Part shown: positions 12,213-22,592 of the stretch, one piece after another
Numbering within the stretch: the stretch's first letter is position 1
Layout of the letters: each line of letters starts with the position of its first letter
Assembly (NCBI GenBank): GCA_015178975.1
Contig: WHVD01000017.1
Coordinates: 682,001-746,000, forward strand
DNA: 64,000 nucleotides
Source of the DNA: Hysterangium stoloniferum
Lineage: Eukaryota; Basidiomycota; Agaricomycetes; Hysterangiales; Hysterangiaceae
Direction: 5' to 3'
Program-made: the position numbers and the translations under genes
The notes under the pieces: model-generated
The model's input: the letters and a program-made list of their open reading frames with translations, nothing else
Told to the model about the DNA's origin: nothing
Databases searched by the model: none

Positions 12213-13590
12213 GTGGACCCATTGTCCAGACTCCCTCGGGTACCAGCCTTCGTGAGCCCTATTAGAGATGATTTACAAGCTATCACCTCGACCTCTATGG
12301 ACAAAAGCACTGAGGAAAAACTATGGAAGGACGAACCTGCTAAGAAGGCGGTCTTCTCAATCATAAACGATTCCATGGAACCTTTTGGAGTAACTCAGAA
12401 GGTCCGACAGTCGGAATGGGATTTTCATAACGCAGTGAGGGACGATCAGGAGGACGAGTCTGACTTTGCACTGCGTCATCCTCAGCTGCTAATCAGTATC
12501 GAGGAGGGATATATAAAGAAATTTCTAGAGGGATACTTGAAGGACCCAGTCTTCAGAAACCTCTACGCTCTAGATACCCCTTCACCCAATGCGGTTGTTA
12601 CTCCTTCTCACTACTTTGTGGGAGCAAACAGACTCCTGTACTTTCGTGACTCAGACTGGAAAAGTCGAGTCTGCGTGCCCAGAACCATGACTAGCTCTAT
12701 TTTAAGGTTGGTACATGATAATCCTTTTGAGGGAGCACACGCCGGAGGTCAGCGGTTGTTCAACCTAATGAAAGACCGGTTCTTTTGGCCAAAAATGCTG
12801 CAAGATTGCATGTCGTACGTGTGTACCTGCGACATCTGCCAAAAGACCAAAATTGATCACACCACTCGTCAAGGAGCCCTCAGACCTGCTGACATACCTT
12901 TTAGGCCTTTCAAAGTAGTTTCTATGGACCTGATCACTGGACTACCTGACTCGGGAAAGGATTTGTATTCAGCAGTTTTCGTCGCCATTGATAAATTAAC
13001 GCATTTCACTATTACAATACCTTACTTTCTCAAACCTTACGGCTGAAGGATTTGCACGAATGTTTGTCAAACAGGTGGCCAGCCCCCTCGGACTACCCTC
13101 TCGAATAATCTGCGATCGGGACAAGAGATGGACCTGCAGGTTCTGGCGGGAAGTCTGTAAGATTTATGGTACCACCCTTGCGGTATCTTCTGCCCATCAT
13201 CCCCAGACGGATGGACAGACGGAGAATATGAATGCGACCATAGAACAAATTCTTCGAGCCTATTGTGCTTCTGCTAAGGAGAGCTGGTCCCAATGGATTG
13301 AGGTGGTAGTCCACATGTACAACTCAACCGTTCACAGTTCAATGAACTACGCTCCAGCCTTCTTATTAATGGGATACCTCCCAAGAGGGATGTCTCGAGT
13401 TCTAGGAGGTGATGAACCCCTAGTTCCTAGAGAACTATCAGACAGCCCTATGGCCGACCAATGGATTCTCGAACTAGAAAGTCATCGACAGATGGCGTGG
13501 GATTCAATTTCTCGAGCCCAAGAGATTCAAGCATGAGCGTATAACAAGAAGCAAAGACCTGTAGAAGATATCTCTGAGGGAGACTTTGTA
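12213..13590 (+). pseudogene. Element 1 integrase (zinc and catalytic domains)
   Basis: Integrase inserts the cDNA. An HHCC zinc domain is visible (LVHDN, GAHAGG, CTCDIC). The catalytic Asp residues lie in SMDLITGLP and ICDRDKRW, and the Glu in DGQTENMN, so the DDE triad is complete. A one-base frameshift near 13030 separates the first Asp from the rest, which reopens at 13060. A TGA stop lies at 13534. Without these lesions the frame would be continuous with RT. Confidence 0.85.
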
Positions 13591-14010
13591 TTGGTGAACC
13601 CCCACTCCTTCGAACTGGTGGAAGTCAAGGGAACAGGGAAGAAACTAATACAAAGACGGATTGGACCATTCGAGGTCCTTGAGAAATTGAACCCTCAAGT
13701 ATTTAGGCTTAAGATTCCCCCGGAGTATCCGATGCATCCAGTCATTAATCAGGATCATCTGCAGAAATATCAACCCTCTCCTCCCAACCTAGGTCCAAGA
13801 CCCCAACTTGAAAACCTAAGAGAGTTGAAATCAGATCATGAAGAATATGAAGTCGAAGCTATTGTTGGACATAGAAAACAGTGAAATCGTCTGCTATTTA
13901 GGGTGCGCTGGAAAGGTTATGGACCCAAAGAGGATTCGTGGTTAAGCAGCACTAACCTCAGAAATGCTCCGGCACTTCTGAGGGCATACAAGGCACTGTT
14001 CAAAATCTAA
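13591..14010 (+). pseudogene. Element 1 GPY/F module and chromodomain
   Basis: The GPY/F-like module (RRIGPFEVLEKLNPQVFRLK) is followed by EEYEVEAIVGHRKQ, a TGA at 13882, and the chromodomain core LFRVRWKGYGPKEDSWL. The natural stop is TAA at 14008-14010. Chromodomains on fungal Ty3/gypsy integrases target integration to methylated-histone chromatin. The hydrophobic and aromatic positions (YEVE, VRWKGYG, W) are retained. The TGA again replaces an Arg codon position. Confidence 0.85.
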
Positions 14011-14370
14011 CGGGATATATGCACTCGAGGAATCATCTATTCTATCATTTATTCCATTTCTTTCGTAACTTCCTTTCAGAAATATCTCAGTCATTCAGTG
14101 AGCCATCTCATTGGCTTTTATTCTCTTTCATTTTTCTATCCCTCCGGTCGATTGGGACAACCACTAATTGGCGGCGGACACATTTACCCAAAACCCAGCC
14201 ACAATTAATGAATTTTATTTAACGACCAACCGAGCGGAGTTTCAATTCAATATATATATATAAAAAGTACACGTAAATTTGCATAAATTTTCTTTATCTT
14301 TCATACCACGTCCTTCACCTATCTACAGCCCTTCCCTCTATCTTCAACTTCACCACTTTATCGTGCTATA

Positions 14371-15941
14371 ATGCTCCCATTCCAACAAAACAAGCAAGTC
14401 CTCCCTAAGTTCAAAAAGGTCCCGCAGGCCCCAACAGCCAGTACATCCACGACCGGCAGGGGATTCATCACCCGCATGCCTCGTACAGACAATGTCGAGA
14501 GCAATTGGGGTACCCAAGAATCAACCCCCCTGTGACTTTCTCCTTTGGTGCTGAGCCGGGGGGAAATACCGGTACGGATTGGAGTAAGCCGTTAGGGCCC
14601 TCCCTCAGACCGTCATCAGAGGAAGTCACTGCTACTATGCAGAGGCAGGAAACGTTTATGGAAGAACACAATGCAAGGAGGCTCACCCGCAAAAGAGAAA
14701 GGCGCGCTGAGTATAGAAGTCAACAGGAGGCGAGGGGAGCAGGAGAAGGAGTCCCCTCCAAGCGACAGTGGCGTGAGGACAGAGCACAATTCGGAAACAG
14801 AGCTTCCGCACTGATCCTTCCCCCCCCAGGAGAGAAATGGGCTGACTTCGCAGAGACCGATGATAGTGAGGGTGGGACACCTTGCATTAGGATGATGGGA
14901 ACCAAGAGCTGGAAGGAGAAGGAGGGTACCATCTTTTATGACTGGGAACTACTTCAACGTATTAAGTTGCAACAAATAGTTCTTACCCGAGGGGACGGTC
15001 AAACGTTGCCCCAGTGAGAAAAGGGATACCATAGGGGACCAATTGATTTTTCCTTGGATGAGGATGAGGAGGAAGACGAGAACAGGAATGGTGCGTACAG
15101 CATCCGATATCTGGGAGAGGATTGCCATGAAGGGTTCCTCCTCCCGTCGAAAGTTCGCTTCATAACCAGCGACCCCAACCAAAGACAAACACGGAAACCG
15201 TCATCCAAAGTATGGAGGGGTCACCGCCCTAGTCAACCGTCACAGGAACGCGAACCTTCCACAATTCCGGTCCCACGTCTTTCGCCAACGTCGAGGCCCC
15301 TTCCCATCCTTCACCCAGCACACACTCCCTCAGCCCCGATTCTAACGCCTCATCTACCTCCCTCCCCAAAAGCTGTACCGGTCCCGACCCCACTTCTGCC
15401 ATCACCGGGTATCCCTCCCGACTCTCCGTATTCATATTGCGTGTCCTTAGGTAGCCCTATCCATGACCTTCCACAAGAGCGAATGGATGTCGATTTGGAC
15501 CCTTTTACACCGGACGTCATTGTTCCCATGACGAGCGGAAAGGCAAAGGAGATGCAGAAGGCCACCACTCCTCCCCGAGAGCAATCCCCTATTCCTGTCC
15601 CCGACAGCCCACTTCCCCCCACTGAGCCCGTATCCACCACTTTCTGGATGTGAGTAGCTGTCAACTACCCTTCCGAACAGTTTCCTGTCAGAAGGGTGCT
15701 ATCACAGCTAGTGCTGGTACTTCAGCAACCGGTCCTCCGCGCAGTCATTCGCTGCAGAGAGAAAGCCTACAGATGATGGGCCGACTCCTTGTACAGGAAT
15801 TCTAGTGATTTGGCTCGGGCGAGAATAGCCGAATCCTTCAGAGTAAAAAGGGAACGATGGGGAAACATCATTTTAGACCTTGGGGGATCCTCACAGGAGG
15901 CTTCGGGCAGCGTCCCAGATGCTCTTCGACACCTTGTATAG
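14371..15941 (+). pseudogene. Element 1 ORF3: downstream proline-rich ORF of unknown function
   Basis: An extra coding region lies between pol and the 3' LTR. ATG 14371 opens a short frame (MLPFQQNKQVLPK) that joins, through a shift near 14500, the frame running from 14505 to TAG 15939-15941. That frame is interrupted only by TGA at 15015, 15651 and 15774. The product would be roughly 520 residues: a charged Arg/Glu-rich N-half, an acidic DEDEEEDEN patch, a Pro-rich centre (15240-15640) and a basic C-terminus. I see no signal peptide or membrane segment, so an envelope role is not supported. The 360 bp before it (14011-14370) hold no ORF. Confidence 0.55.
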
Positions 15942-15949
15942 CACACCCC

Positions 15950-15967
15950 TTCGAACTGGGGGGGCAC
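15950..15967 (+). other. Polypurine tract of element 1
   Basis: A run of seven G (15958-15964) directly upstream of the 3' LTR start, in the standard position for priming plus-strand DNA. Confidence 0.5.
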
Positions 15968-16608
15968 TGTGAAGGGTATGCATATATGCATCATTGGACA
16001 GTGGATTGATATGCATAGTATAGTACTTTATTATCTAGTTTCTATTCCTTTTCTTTAATTCCCTATATCCTTCGAGCATACCCGTATTTCTTAGTTTGAA
16101 GTCTTGTGTATACCTATGGGCGCTCTTGGCGCCAAAAGACAGACATCCTTTTACCCAGCAGACACCACCTCGTAAATGACCCAGACGTCAAATAGCGAGA
16201 GGTGTCAAGGGTAACATCTCAACTACCTATAAAGGTAGTGTTTTCTCGCATACTAACAGACTTTAGACTCGAACCATGAAGGTCGAGTCCCACTCTAAGG
16301 TCTTTGCGCTCGTCGACACTATAGTCGACTCGCGCTACCATCTCTTACTTTAGATATTCAGCCTCTCGTGATTATCTATTTTACGTCTAGCTACAAGTTG
16401 TACCGTAAAGGTCAACTCTTTCATTCTCTCATTCTAGCCGTCAAGAGCAACTGTACAGTTGCTCTTGTGACGCATAGCGTGTCTCCTTGCTAGTACTGTC
16501 AGTCTAGTAATCTACGGTATTGCACTGAACGGTCAATACCCGCTAATAGTAGTTGAATAAACGCTACACTTCATATATTGAACGGTCAGAATCTATCGAC
16601 TCTTCACA
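15968..16608 (+). repeat. Element 1 3' LTR
   Basis: 641 bp, partner of 5936-6580, followed by the ACCAT target duplication at 16609-16613. Confidence 0.9.
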
Positions 16609-16613
16609 ACCAT

Positions 16614-17599
16614 GCACATACTATCCGGAAGCCATAGGGTCCATGAAACTGATCCTACTTGTGCTATTAGCTCAAATGGACCTAAATATTTTTCAGCCAG
16701 TTTCTTTGAGGGATGGATAGTCCAGAAGAATTGAGCTTTGACAAAAACACGATCACCAATTTTGAAGTTGGGTGGTGGAATCTAGTTTCTGTCTGCTGAA
16801 TGCTGATATTGCTCTAGATTTGATTGCAGTCTGGAGTTCCTCGTGGAGCTTGTGGAGGTCCATGACGAACTCTTGAGTACAGGCAGAGGCAAGATTCTGT
16901 TCTGGGTGTACTGTAATATTTGGATTGTACCCTTTATTTGCAAAAAAAAACAGGGAAACACCAGTAGTGGCTGAGGGTTTGTAAGCAAATTATGCAAGTG
17001 GTAACAGGGAACTCCAGTTGTCCATTGATAGTTGCAATATACACAGAGGTATTGTTCCAATGTTTGATTGACATGTTCAGTTTGTCCATCAGCTTCCAGG
17101 GGATATCTGGATGTGAAGTGTAATTTCATGTCCAAGGATTTTCCAAAGGATCTAAAGAAGTGAGATACAAACTCTGATCCTCGATCAGATGTTATATGGG
17201 ATGGAACTCTATGCTTGGAAAATATGTTGACAATTAAAGGTTTGCTAACTGCATGGACATGATGGTATCATGTGTAGGGATGAAAATACCTTGTTTTGAG
17301 AATCTGTCAACAATGACTAAAATGGCAGAAAAGCCTTCGGAGTCTGGTAGGTGTTCAATGAAATCCATAGAGGTGGAATTCCACGGGTGTTCCAGTACCA
17401 GGAGTTATTTCAAAAGGCCATATGGCTTGTGACACTGTGATGGACAAGTAATGCAAGATTTACAATAGTGCTTAATGAAGTTTTGGAGTCCAGGCCAAGT
17501 ATATTCTCTTCTTATCATTGATAGAGTCTTGTTAAACCTAAAATATCCTGAGAGTGGATGGTCATGTTTGTACTGGAGAATCCTAAGGTGTAGGCCATC
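16614..17599 (-). pseudogene. Family C integrase (copy A)
   Basis: The minus strand carries a zinc-binding part (DHPLSGYFRFNKTL, YCKSCITC), then SMDFIEHLPDS with the first catalytic Asp, SDRGSEF with the second, and ADGQTEHVNQTLEQ with the Glu. Frame changes and stops break it up. It continues into the chromodomain at 5517-5935 beyond element 1 and is preceded on the minus strand by RNase H beyond the LTR unit at 17600-18671. At 17181-17183 this copy still reads CGA (Arg), where copy B has TGA. Confidence 0.75.
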
Positions 17600-18345
17600 T
17601 GTTAAGAACTGAAAACTGAGTAATGTTGGTAGGCCAATGGGGACTGATCGGAAGGACTTGGCTTCAGCTTATATGCTGCACCCTCACAAATATCCATCGG
17701 GTGTCCTTAAATTTCGGACGGGCGAAGACTAGTCCTAACAAATACTTCACGGTGAGTTACTGATCAGGACCGAAGGATAAGTCAAGTGTTGGACCAAGGG
17801 GTCAGGGACTGAGAGTGGGTGAGTGCACATGAAGGCAGAGAGCGGGTTACTTAGTATAAGACTTCTAGAGATGTATGTGGGTGTTCTGAGTTGATATTCT
17901 GATTGCCTAGTAACTACAACTACAGCAGGTTCATATACAAGTATTCAGCATCTAGAAAATACTAACTAAGGGAAGAGTGGAAAACATTATTGACAAATAA
18001 ACTTGACTAGGAATGGGAAGGTTACAATAAGTTCAGAAGCGGTGATTAACTGAGAGCAGAATTACGAGAAAAGGAAATAGTCCGAGGGTTACAGGTATAT
18101 ACAGGCATATGTATGTGAAACATAGTGTAAAATGGATCATCATAATAAAAAAGGGACATATCAAAGTATAACTAGATAGTACGAGTATAATTTGATGGAG
18201 GCATAAATGGGGTTTGATCGCCGTAAAAGCATACGTCAGTGACGGGTGACCGATGGCTTCCAATGTGATGACTTGATCAATAACTTGAAATGTTGATAGA
18301 CGGCAATAACCTCAGGGACTGTCGGGTTGCGACTCGGTCATAACA
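17600..18345 (-). repeat. LTR-B, full length (copy A)
   Basis: 746 bp, TGTTATGACCGAG...TTCTTAACA on the minus strand. It begins one end of an insertion into family C, flanked by CCATC at 17595-17599 and 18672-18676. The conserved LTR core with a TATAAG box is at 17660-17679. Confidence 0.75.
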
Positions 18346-18558
18346 GCAATGCACTACATTGGATGGCAGAGTGTCTTCACAATTCCTCTAATAACAATCC
18401 TCTTTTTGGAGATTGTTGTCTATCTAGAAAGATCAGATTACCTATACTTGAAGATGTCCCTCAACCATTACATCATCTACTAGAGAATCCCGAAGATGCT
18501 GATTCCAAAAAGTTTCATAAAAATATCTGGGAATATAATTCTGCTTTAGCATTTACTT
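18346..18558 (+). pseudogene. Helitron replicase-helicase fragment (copy A)
   Basis: The plus strand encodes GDCCLSRKIRLPILEDVPQP, then FHKNIWEYNSALAFTS. This string of motifs (C-C--G---LP, F--NI--YNSALAFTS) is characteristic of the region just upstream of the Helitron_like_N/Rep domain in fungal Helitron proteins. Only about 70 codons remain, without the Rep HUH motif or helicase. The fragment lies between a full LTR-B and a truncated second LTR-B end, inside one pair of CCATC duplications. The same arrangement recurs at 51438-51650. Confidence 0.65.
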
Positions 18559-18671
18559 CCATCAGGGTCAGGAGACCAATGGTTTCCGATGTGATGACTT
18601 GAGTAATAACTTGAAATGTCGATAGGCAGTGATACCCTTGGGGACCATTGGGTTGTGACACAGTCATAACA
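18559..18671 (-). repeat. Truncated second LTR-B end (copy A)
   Basis: About 113 bp matching the terminal part of 17600-18345 (GTGATGACTTGA..AATAACTTGAAATGT...GTCATAACA). It ends at the CCATC duplication 18672-18676. Most of this LTR and of the internal region were lost. Confidence 0.65.
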
Positions 18672-18676
18672 CCATC

Positions 18677-19616
18677 AGAGTCTAGTATATATGTGATCAT
18701 CAAGTCTAATGAAACCATGCTGATCAAGAGACCACTGGGGTCCACAGGATTGTCAAGGTGTGCTTTAGTTATTGTATCTAGTGGAATTGCCGATAGAATA
18801 TCTTGATGTAACTTCTCAATATCCATAATGATAATTCCACAGGTGATGGGATGGATGAGGAAAGTTGCACAGACTGATGTGGTAAGCTGCTGATTCGTGA
18901 AAATGGGTTTCAAGTTGTGTGGGTTTACTGTGGCATAGTTGTTGCTCCCCTCTTTTGGATAGATGTCCCATTGTCTAGTCAAAGTGTCAGGTTTGCCACC
19001 AAGGTGGCCAGGTCGAAAATGGATAATCATATTAAAGGCTGATAGATATTCAGACCAGCAGGCCTGCCGGTGGGTCAAAGGTTTTTCATGGTAGAAAAGT
19101 ATTCCAGGTTCTTGTGATCTGTTACAATGTCAATTGGAATTCCCGGGCCTTCCAAAATAGTGTTGCCACAATTTGAAAGCTGCAAAAATTGCTAGGAGTT
19201 CCTTGTCATGAACATCATAATTGAGCTCTGCTCTGGTGAAAATCTGGAACAGAAAAGCCATGGGGTAAACTTCTCTGTCAGAGTCCTGGATAGACAGAAT
19301 GGCTCCAAGTGCATAGTCTGAGGCATCCATCTCAACAATGAGCAGAAAGTCTGGTTTCCAATGCAAAAGGATTGGAGCTGATGAAAAAGACTTTTTTAAA
19401 AGATTGAAAGCTTTTTGACACTTATTTGTGAGGGCACAGCACATAAGCTGAAGCCAAGTCCTTCCATTCGGTCCCCATTGGTCTACTGACATCAGTCAGT
19501 TTTCTGTTCTTAATGCTTCATCTATATGGAGTCCATTGGGTCCCATTATGAAACCTAGATACTCCATGGAGTCCATATCAAAAGTACATTTTTTACCATT
19601 TGCAAACAGACCATGT
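18677..19616 (-). pseudogene. Family C RT C-terminus and RNase H (copy A)
   Basis: Reading the minus strand: RT words FDMDSMEYLGFIMGPNG (about 19530-19600), then an inserted LTR-core segment (19432-19500), then RNase H with KAFNLLKKSFSSAPIL, EMDASDYALGAILSIQD, DVHDKELLAIFAAFKLW and [12 protein letters not shown], and the tether [15 protein letters not shown]. Small indels shift the frame near 19080-19130. Gag, protease and the catalytic core of RT are missing: the 5' LTR at 19617 abuts the RT fragment directly. Confidence 0.75.
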
Positions 19617-19814
19617 TGTTAGGGCAACACTAAAAAGGCTACCAAACACAAGATAGAATATAGAAATATAGAGTGAGGAGGGGACAGCTCAATGACAGGG
19701 GAGATCACACTTGTTTTAGTGGGATTCCTAAGAGGTTGAAACTAAAGAAATGAGTATGTACAGGTCTACTATTTATACTATTTATTTGATATTTATTTAG
19801 TTGGTGGTGTATCC
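19617..19814 (-). repeat. LTR-D: 5' LTR of family C (copy A)
   Basis: On the minus strand it ends GTTGCCCTAACA at 19617 and starts near 19814. The same LTR type precedes gag/RT relics at 480-630, which ties it to family C. A near-identical copy is at 52707-52907 and a fragment at 60000-60142. Confidence 0.6.
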
Positions 19815-22592
19815 ATTGGATTATAAATATCATAGCTGTGTATTCTCAGAATTGGTGTGCAATGGCATTGTTTTGTTGGATTCAAATTCGAGCGGCCCCC
19901 GCCTCTCTACAACTGGACAGATTATAGAATCTGACTCGGGACTCATTTCTCAGTACGTTCTGCTTCCATTAATCACAAAGTTTTATCCGATGCTTCCCCA
20001 AAAAGGTTCTTTTCTGAAATCTCCTGCTCTCGTAGCACTATGGAGCGCTATTTCCCATGGAAAGACCGGCATCCATCTCAGGTCCACGCTTCGGAGTTCG
20101 GTCTCAGGACGGTGATGAATGACGGAGCTATTTCCTTTTTCTCTGACATCATTATTACACGCCTGATGGTCTACCTTAAGTCTAGCTTTCGCCTGACTTG
20201 CTTTGTATTCATCCGTGTGACAGAAGAGTCCTTCTCTCAGTCAAGCATTTCAGGATACGGAATGGCATCAATATTTTTTTTCTGTGGTGATATCTTTTTA
20301 ACTATGTTGTAGGAAAATAGAATAACAGTTCAGCCCGAAAACGTAACATCGACATGTGCTTCCTTCAGGTCATGAAGGAGAGGGGCTGTCAAATAAAAAT
20401 CTATTTAAACGGGAGTATCTTTGCGCTCAAGGGTTTCATTGCGGCGAAACGCAGTGTTATACCCCAATCCCAGATATTCCACGCAGCATTGTGATATGAT
20501 AGCAAACTTCACTGATAGCAATCTGGTGATTATGATTTGTCGTCGATGTGGAAATCTTAAAAAAAAAGGAGCTTGTAGGGGGGAAGGGACCAAGACCCAC
20601 GTTCGGAGGAGGAATTCTTCCGGTTTTAAGTCCCCAATTTCCGCGAGGTATTTTTTCAGGTTCCTGATCATTTGCTGAAGGAAAATGATCAGCCTAATGA
20701 CGAAGGCGATAATTTACTTGACGTCCGGACCGACAGTGAGCCCATTTGATACTACACGTCAACCTTACACCCAATGCCAGTTTCCCTAATCTTGATTCAT
20801 TCTCTCATTGTAGGAATACATTATCATTGTTAAATTTAAGTCACTCATTGTTTAATACTTCCCCTAACCATTTGGTATATATTTCTATCACATTTATCTA
20901 TATCCTCCGAAGGGTTTGTGACTGGCTATGTGCTAATTAGCGTGCCGGGGTTTCTGTTACATTCAATACATATTATGACATGCCAAAGCTTTAATTAAAG
21001 TGGCACTCAAGAAATACCTACGTTGGAGCCATATTAAGCCAAGTGTCACAGTACCTGAAGAGGCGCAGCTTATTGTAGATCTATCACTTGGCTCGGATTA
21101 GCACCTATGATAACAGCACATATAACAAGTCATATAAAATGCAACTAATTCCATCCCCCACTATTAAACGGTCCTACTGATTAAGCAGCCAGACCAACCT
21201 GTAGTTCCGGGAGGTGAAATGTGCGATATTGAGGTATTTGGTAACCCGCTCCCGCATTCGCTCTACCTCTACCTCAGTATCCCGTGCTTTCTCCTCCCCG
21301 GAAGCTTCGTTGATAAATTTATAGTGGCGGCGTACATGCCTCAGTAGATTATTCTTAGTTACAAACACACCAACCCTTGATAAACCCCGACACCCCTTCA
21401 AGGGACAAGTATACAAGGCGGCGAGTGATATCTCGCCTCTGCGTTGTATTTATAACCAAGTCGCTGTGGTCTTCATGTGGATACATGAGCGCGACTTGCA
21501 AGTCTGCAAAGGCATGCACCCTAATCCAATGCTGAACGAGCGAGTCTTTCCTGGCTATATGCTGCTCACACAGCTTACATTTAATTGGGACCGCCTGTGG
21601 ATCAGCGGCCGTAATGAACGTCACAAAGTCGGCGACGTTGGTTCTTTCCCCGCATCCCGTAGGAAGTACTGTGCTCGCTGCGGCGGCCTTGAGGGATGCG
21701 CTCACCTTGAAAGCACGGGGGAGCAGGGCAGTGTGCACCCTGCTACTCTCAGGCTCGGTTGGGTGGGTAGGTGGGATAGATGGGCGCCGTGTAAGCGTGG
21801 ACAGATTGGAGGATGCCTCCTCCGGCTCCCTCATCATCTCCCTACATGAATCATGTTCCATGGTGCCGGACTTCGACGCCATGGATCGGGCATGTTCTAG
21901 AATTTGATGCTGAGGGGAGCTGGAGTAGAGACATGAGTTTGATAATAGACTTGTTAGCCCAGTATATATTTATGTATGCAAACACGACAATGCTTACCGT
22001 TTTAAACTCCCCCCGTGTGCGAAAATGTGGCGAGAGCCAGTCTCATCACACGCTTCCCCCTCCCCAATTCGCAGGTCATATATCATATATTCCAGATTCG
22101 CATCACCATAAATATCTTATGTATTTGTCCCCCCAATTTTAAGGGAGTTCTTTTTCATTGGTAGGTACATAGATAGTATGTAGGGTACCACTTGTTGTAG
22201 ACAAGATTCGCGATATTACCAAAAAGAAAAAAATGATGCTACGAGCTGGGAAAAACTCTCCTCTCCATATGTATGTAGTAATATGCAATCTTTACACTTT
22301 GGCCATAAACAAGGGTAATGAGTTCTGTCATAGCATTTATGAGGCATATAGATCGCCCACACTCAAATTATTAATATTAATTACATGAAGCATTTCTAGG
22401 ACACCACAGTACCTTCCCCGATTTTTATATAGCTGTATGTTTTCATTTTGGCTAGACTTACAGTTGAGAGCAGGTAAGATAGGATGGTAAGTGAGCGCTT
22501 AGCAAAATTTACAAGTGGATTTACGGTAGATTTACACATCCGGCCGGCATCCTTCCGAAGGGTTTGTACCCTCACAATTGGCAGTGACTGGA
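19815..22592. mobile_element. Unit Z, copy 1 (unassigned repeat, internally deleted)
   Basis: This unit recurs at 24917-29270, 52908-59006 and, inverted and partial, at 29373-30387. It starts just after LTR-D (TTGGATTATAAATATC). Relative to copy 2 it lacks about 1.45 kb after 22023 and a further about 240 bp at 22046, where the junction words share CCAG. Conserved stretches on both strands suggest exons, but I cannot assign the element to a known class. No transposase is recognised. Confidence 0.55.
21174..21882 (-). pseudogene. Unit Z zinc-finger gene, copy 1 (frameshifted)
   Basis: This is a broken relative of the 245-residue protein at 26277-27014. Residues 1 to about 150 read normally, including the first C2H2 finger (CKLCEQHIARKDSLVQHWIRVH spacing). 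A two-base deletion after QRRDI then shifts the frame, and the second finger reads in the frame of 21174-21416 (CPLKGCRGLSRVG). A 39-bp deletion removes residues between TKYLN and HFTSRN. Both lesions are shared with copy 3 (54263-54971), so copies 1 and 3 descend from one broken parent. Confidence 0.65.

Larger units (their letters stand above)
5936..16608 (+). mobile_element. Element 1: full-length Ty3/gypsy chromovirus, inactivated
   Basis: A 10.67-kb LTR retrotransposon with TG...CA LTRs (5936-6580 and 15968-16608), flanked by a perfect 5-bp duplication ACCAT (5931-5935 and 16609-16613). Order: gag, protease, RT-RNase H, integrase, chromodomain, then a third ORF before the 3' LTR. Gag-Pol is essentially one reading frame, broken by ten TGA stops and two one-base frameshifts. 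The uninterrupted target survives near 48086. LTR divergence, 21 substitutions over about 641 bp, suggests a middle-aged insertion. Confidence 0.92.

Noticed and set aside
6652..15941. TGA reassigned to an amino acid, or programmed readthrough
   Set aside because: Unrelated elements show TGA at many different sites, paralogues have CGA at one of them, and LTRs show the same CpG changes in non-coding DNA. Decay explains all of this.
14371..15941. Envelope-like gene in element 1
   Set aside because: No signal peptide, membrane segment or fusion-like motif in the readable product, so it is kept as an unknown ORF.
18033..18263. Minus-strand ORF of 76 codons within LTR-B
   Set aside because: Lies wholly inside the LTR, is recreated at 51045-51434 only because the LTR is repeated, and has no domain.
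19815..22592. Unit Z as a Helitron or Crypton
   Set aside because: No Rep/helicase or tyrosine recombinase residues visible, and no TC...CTRR ends identified. Left unclassified.
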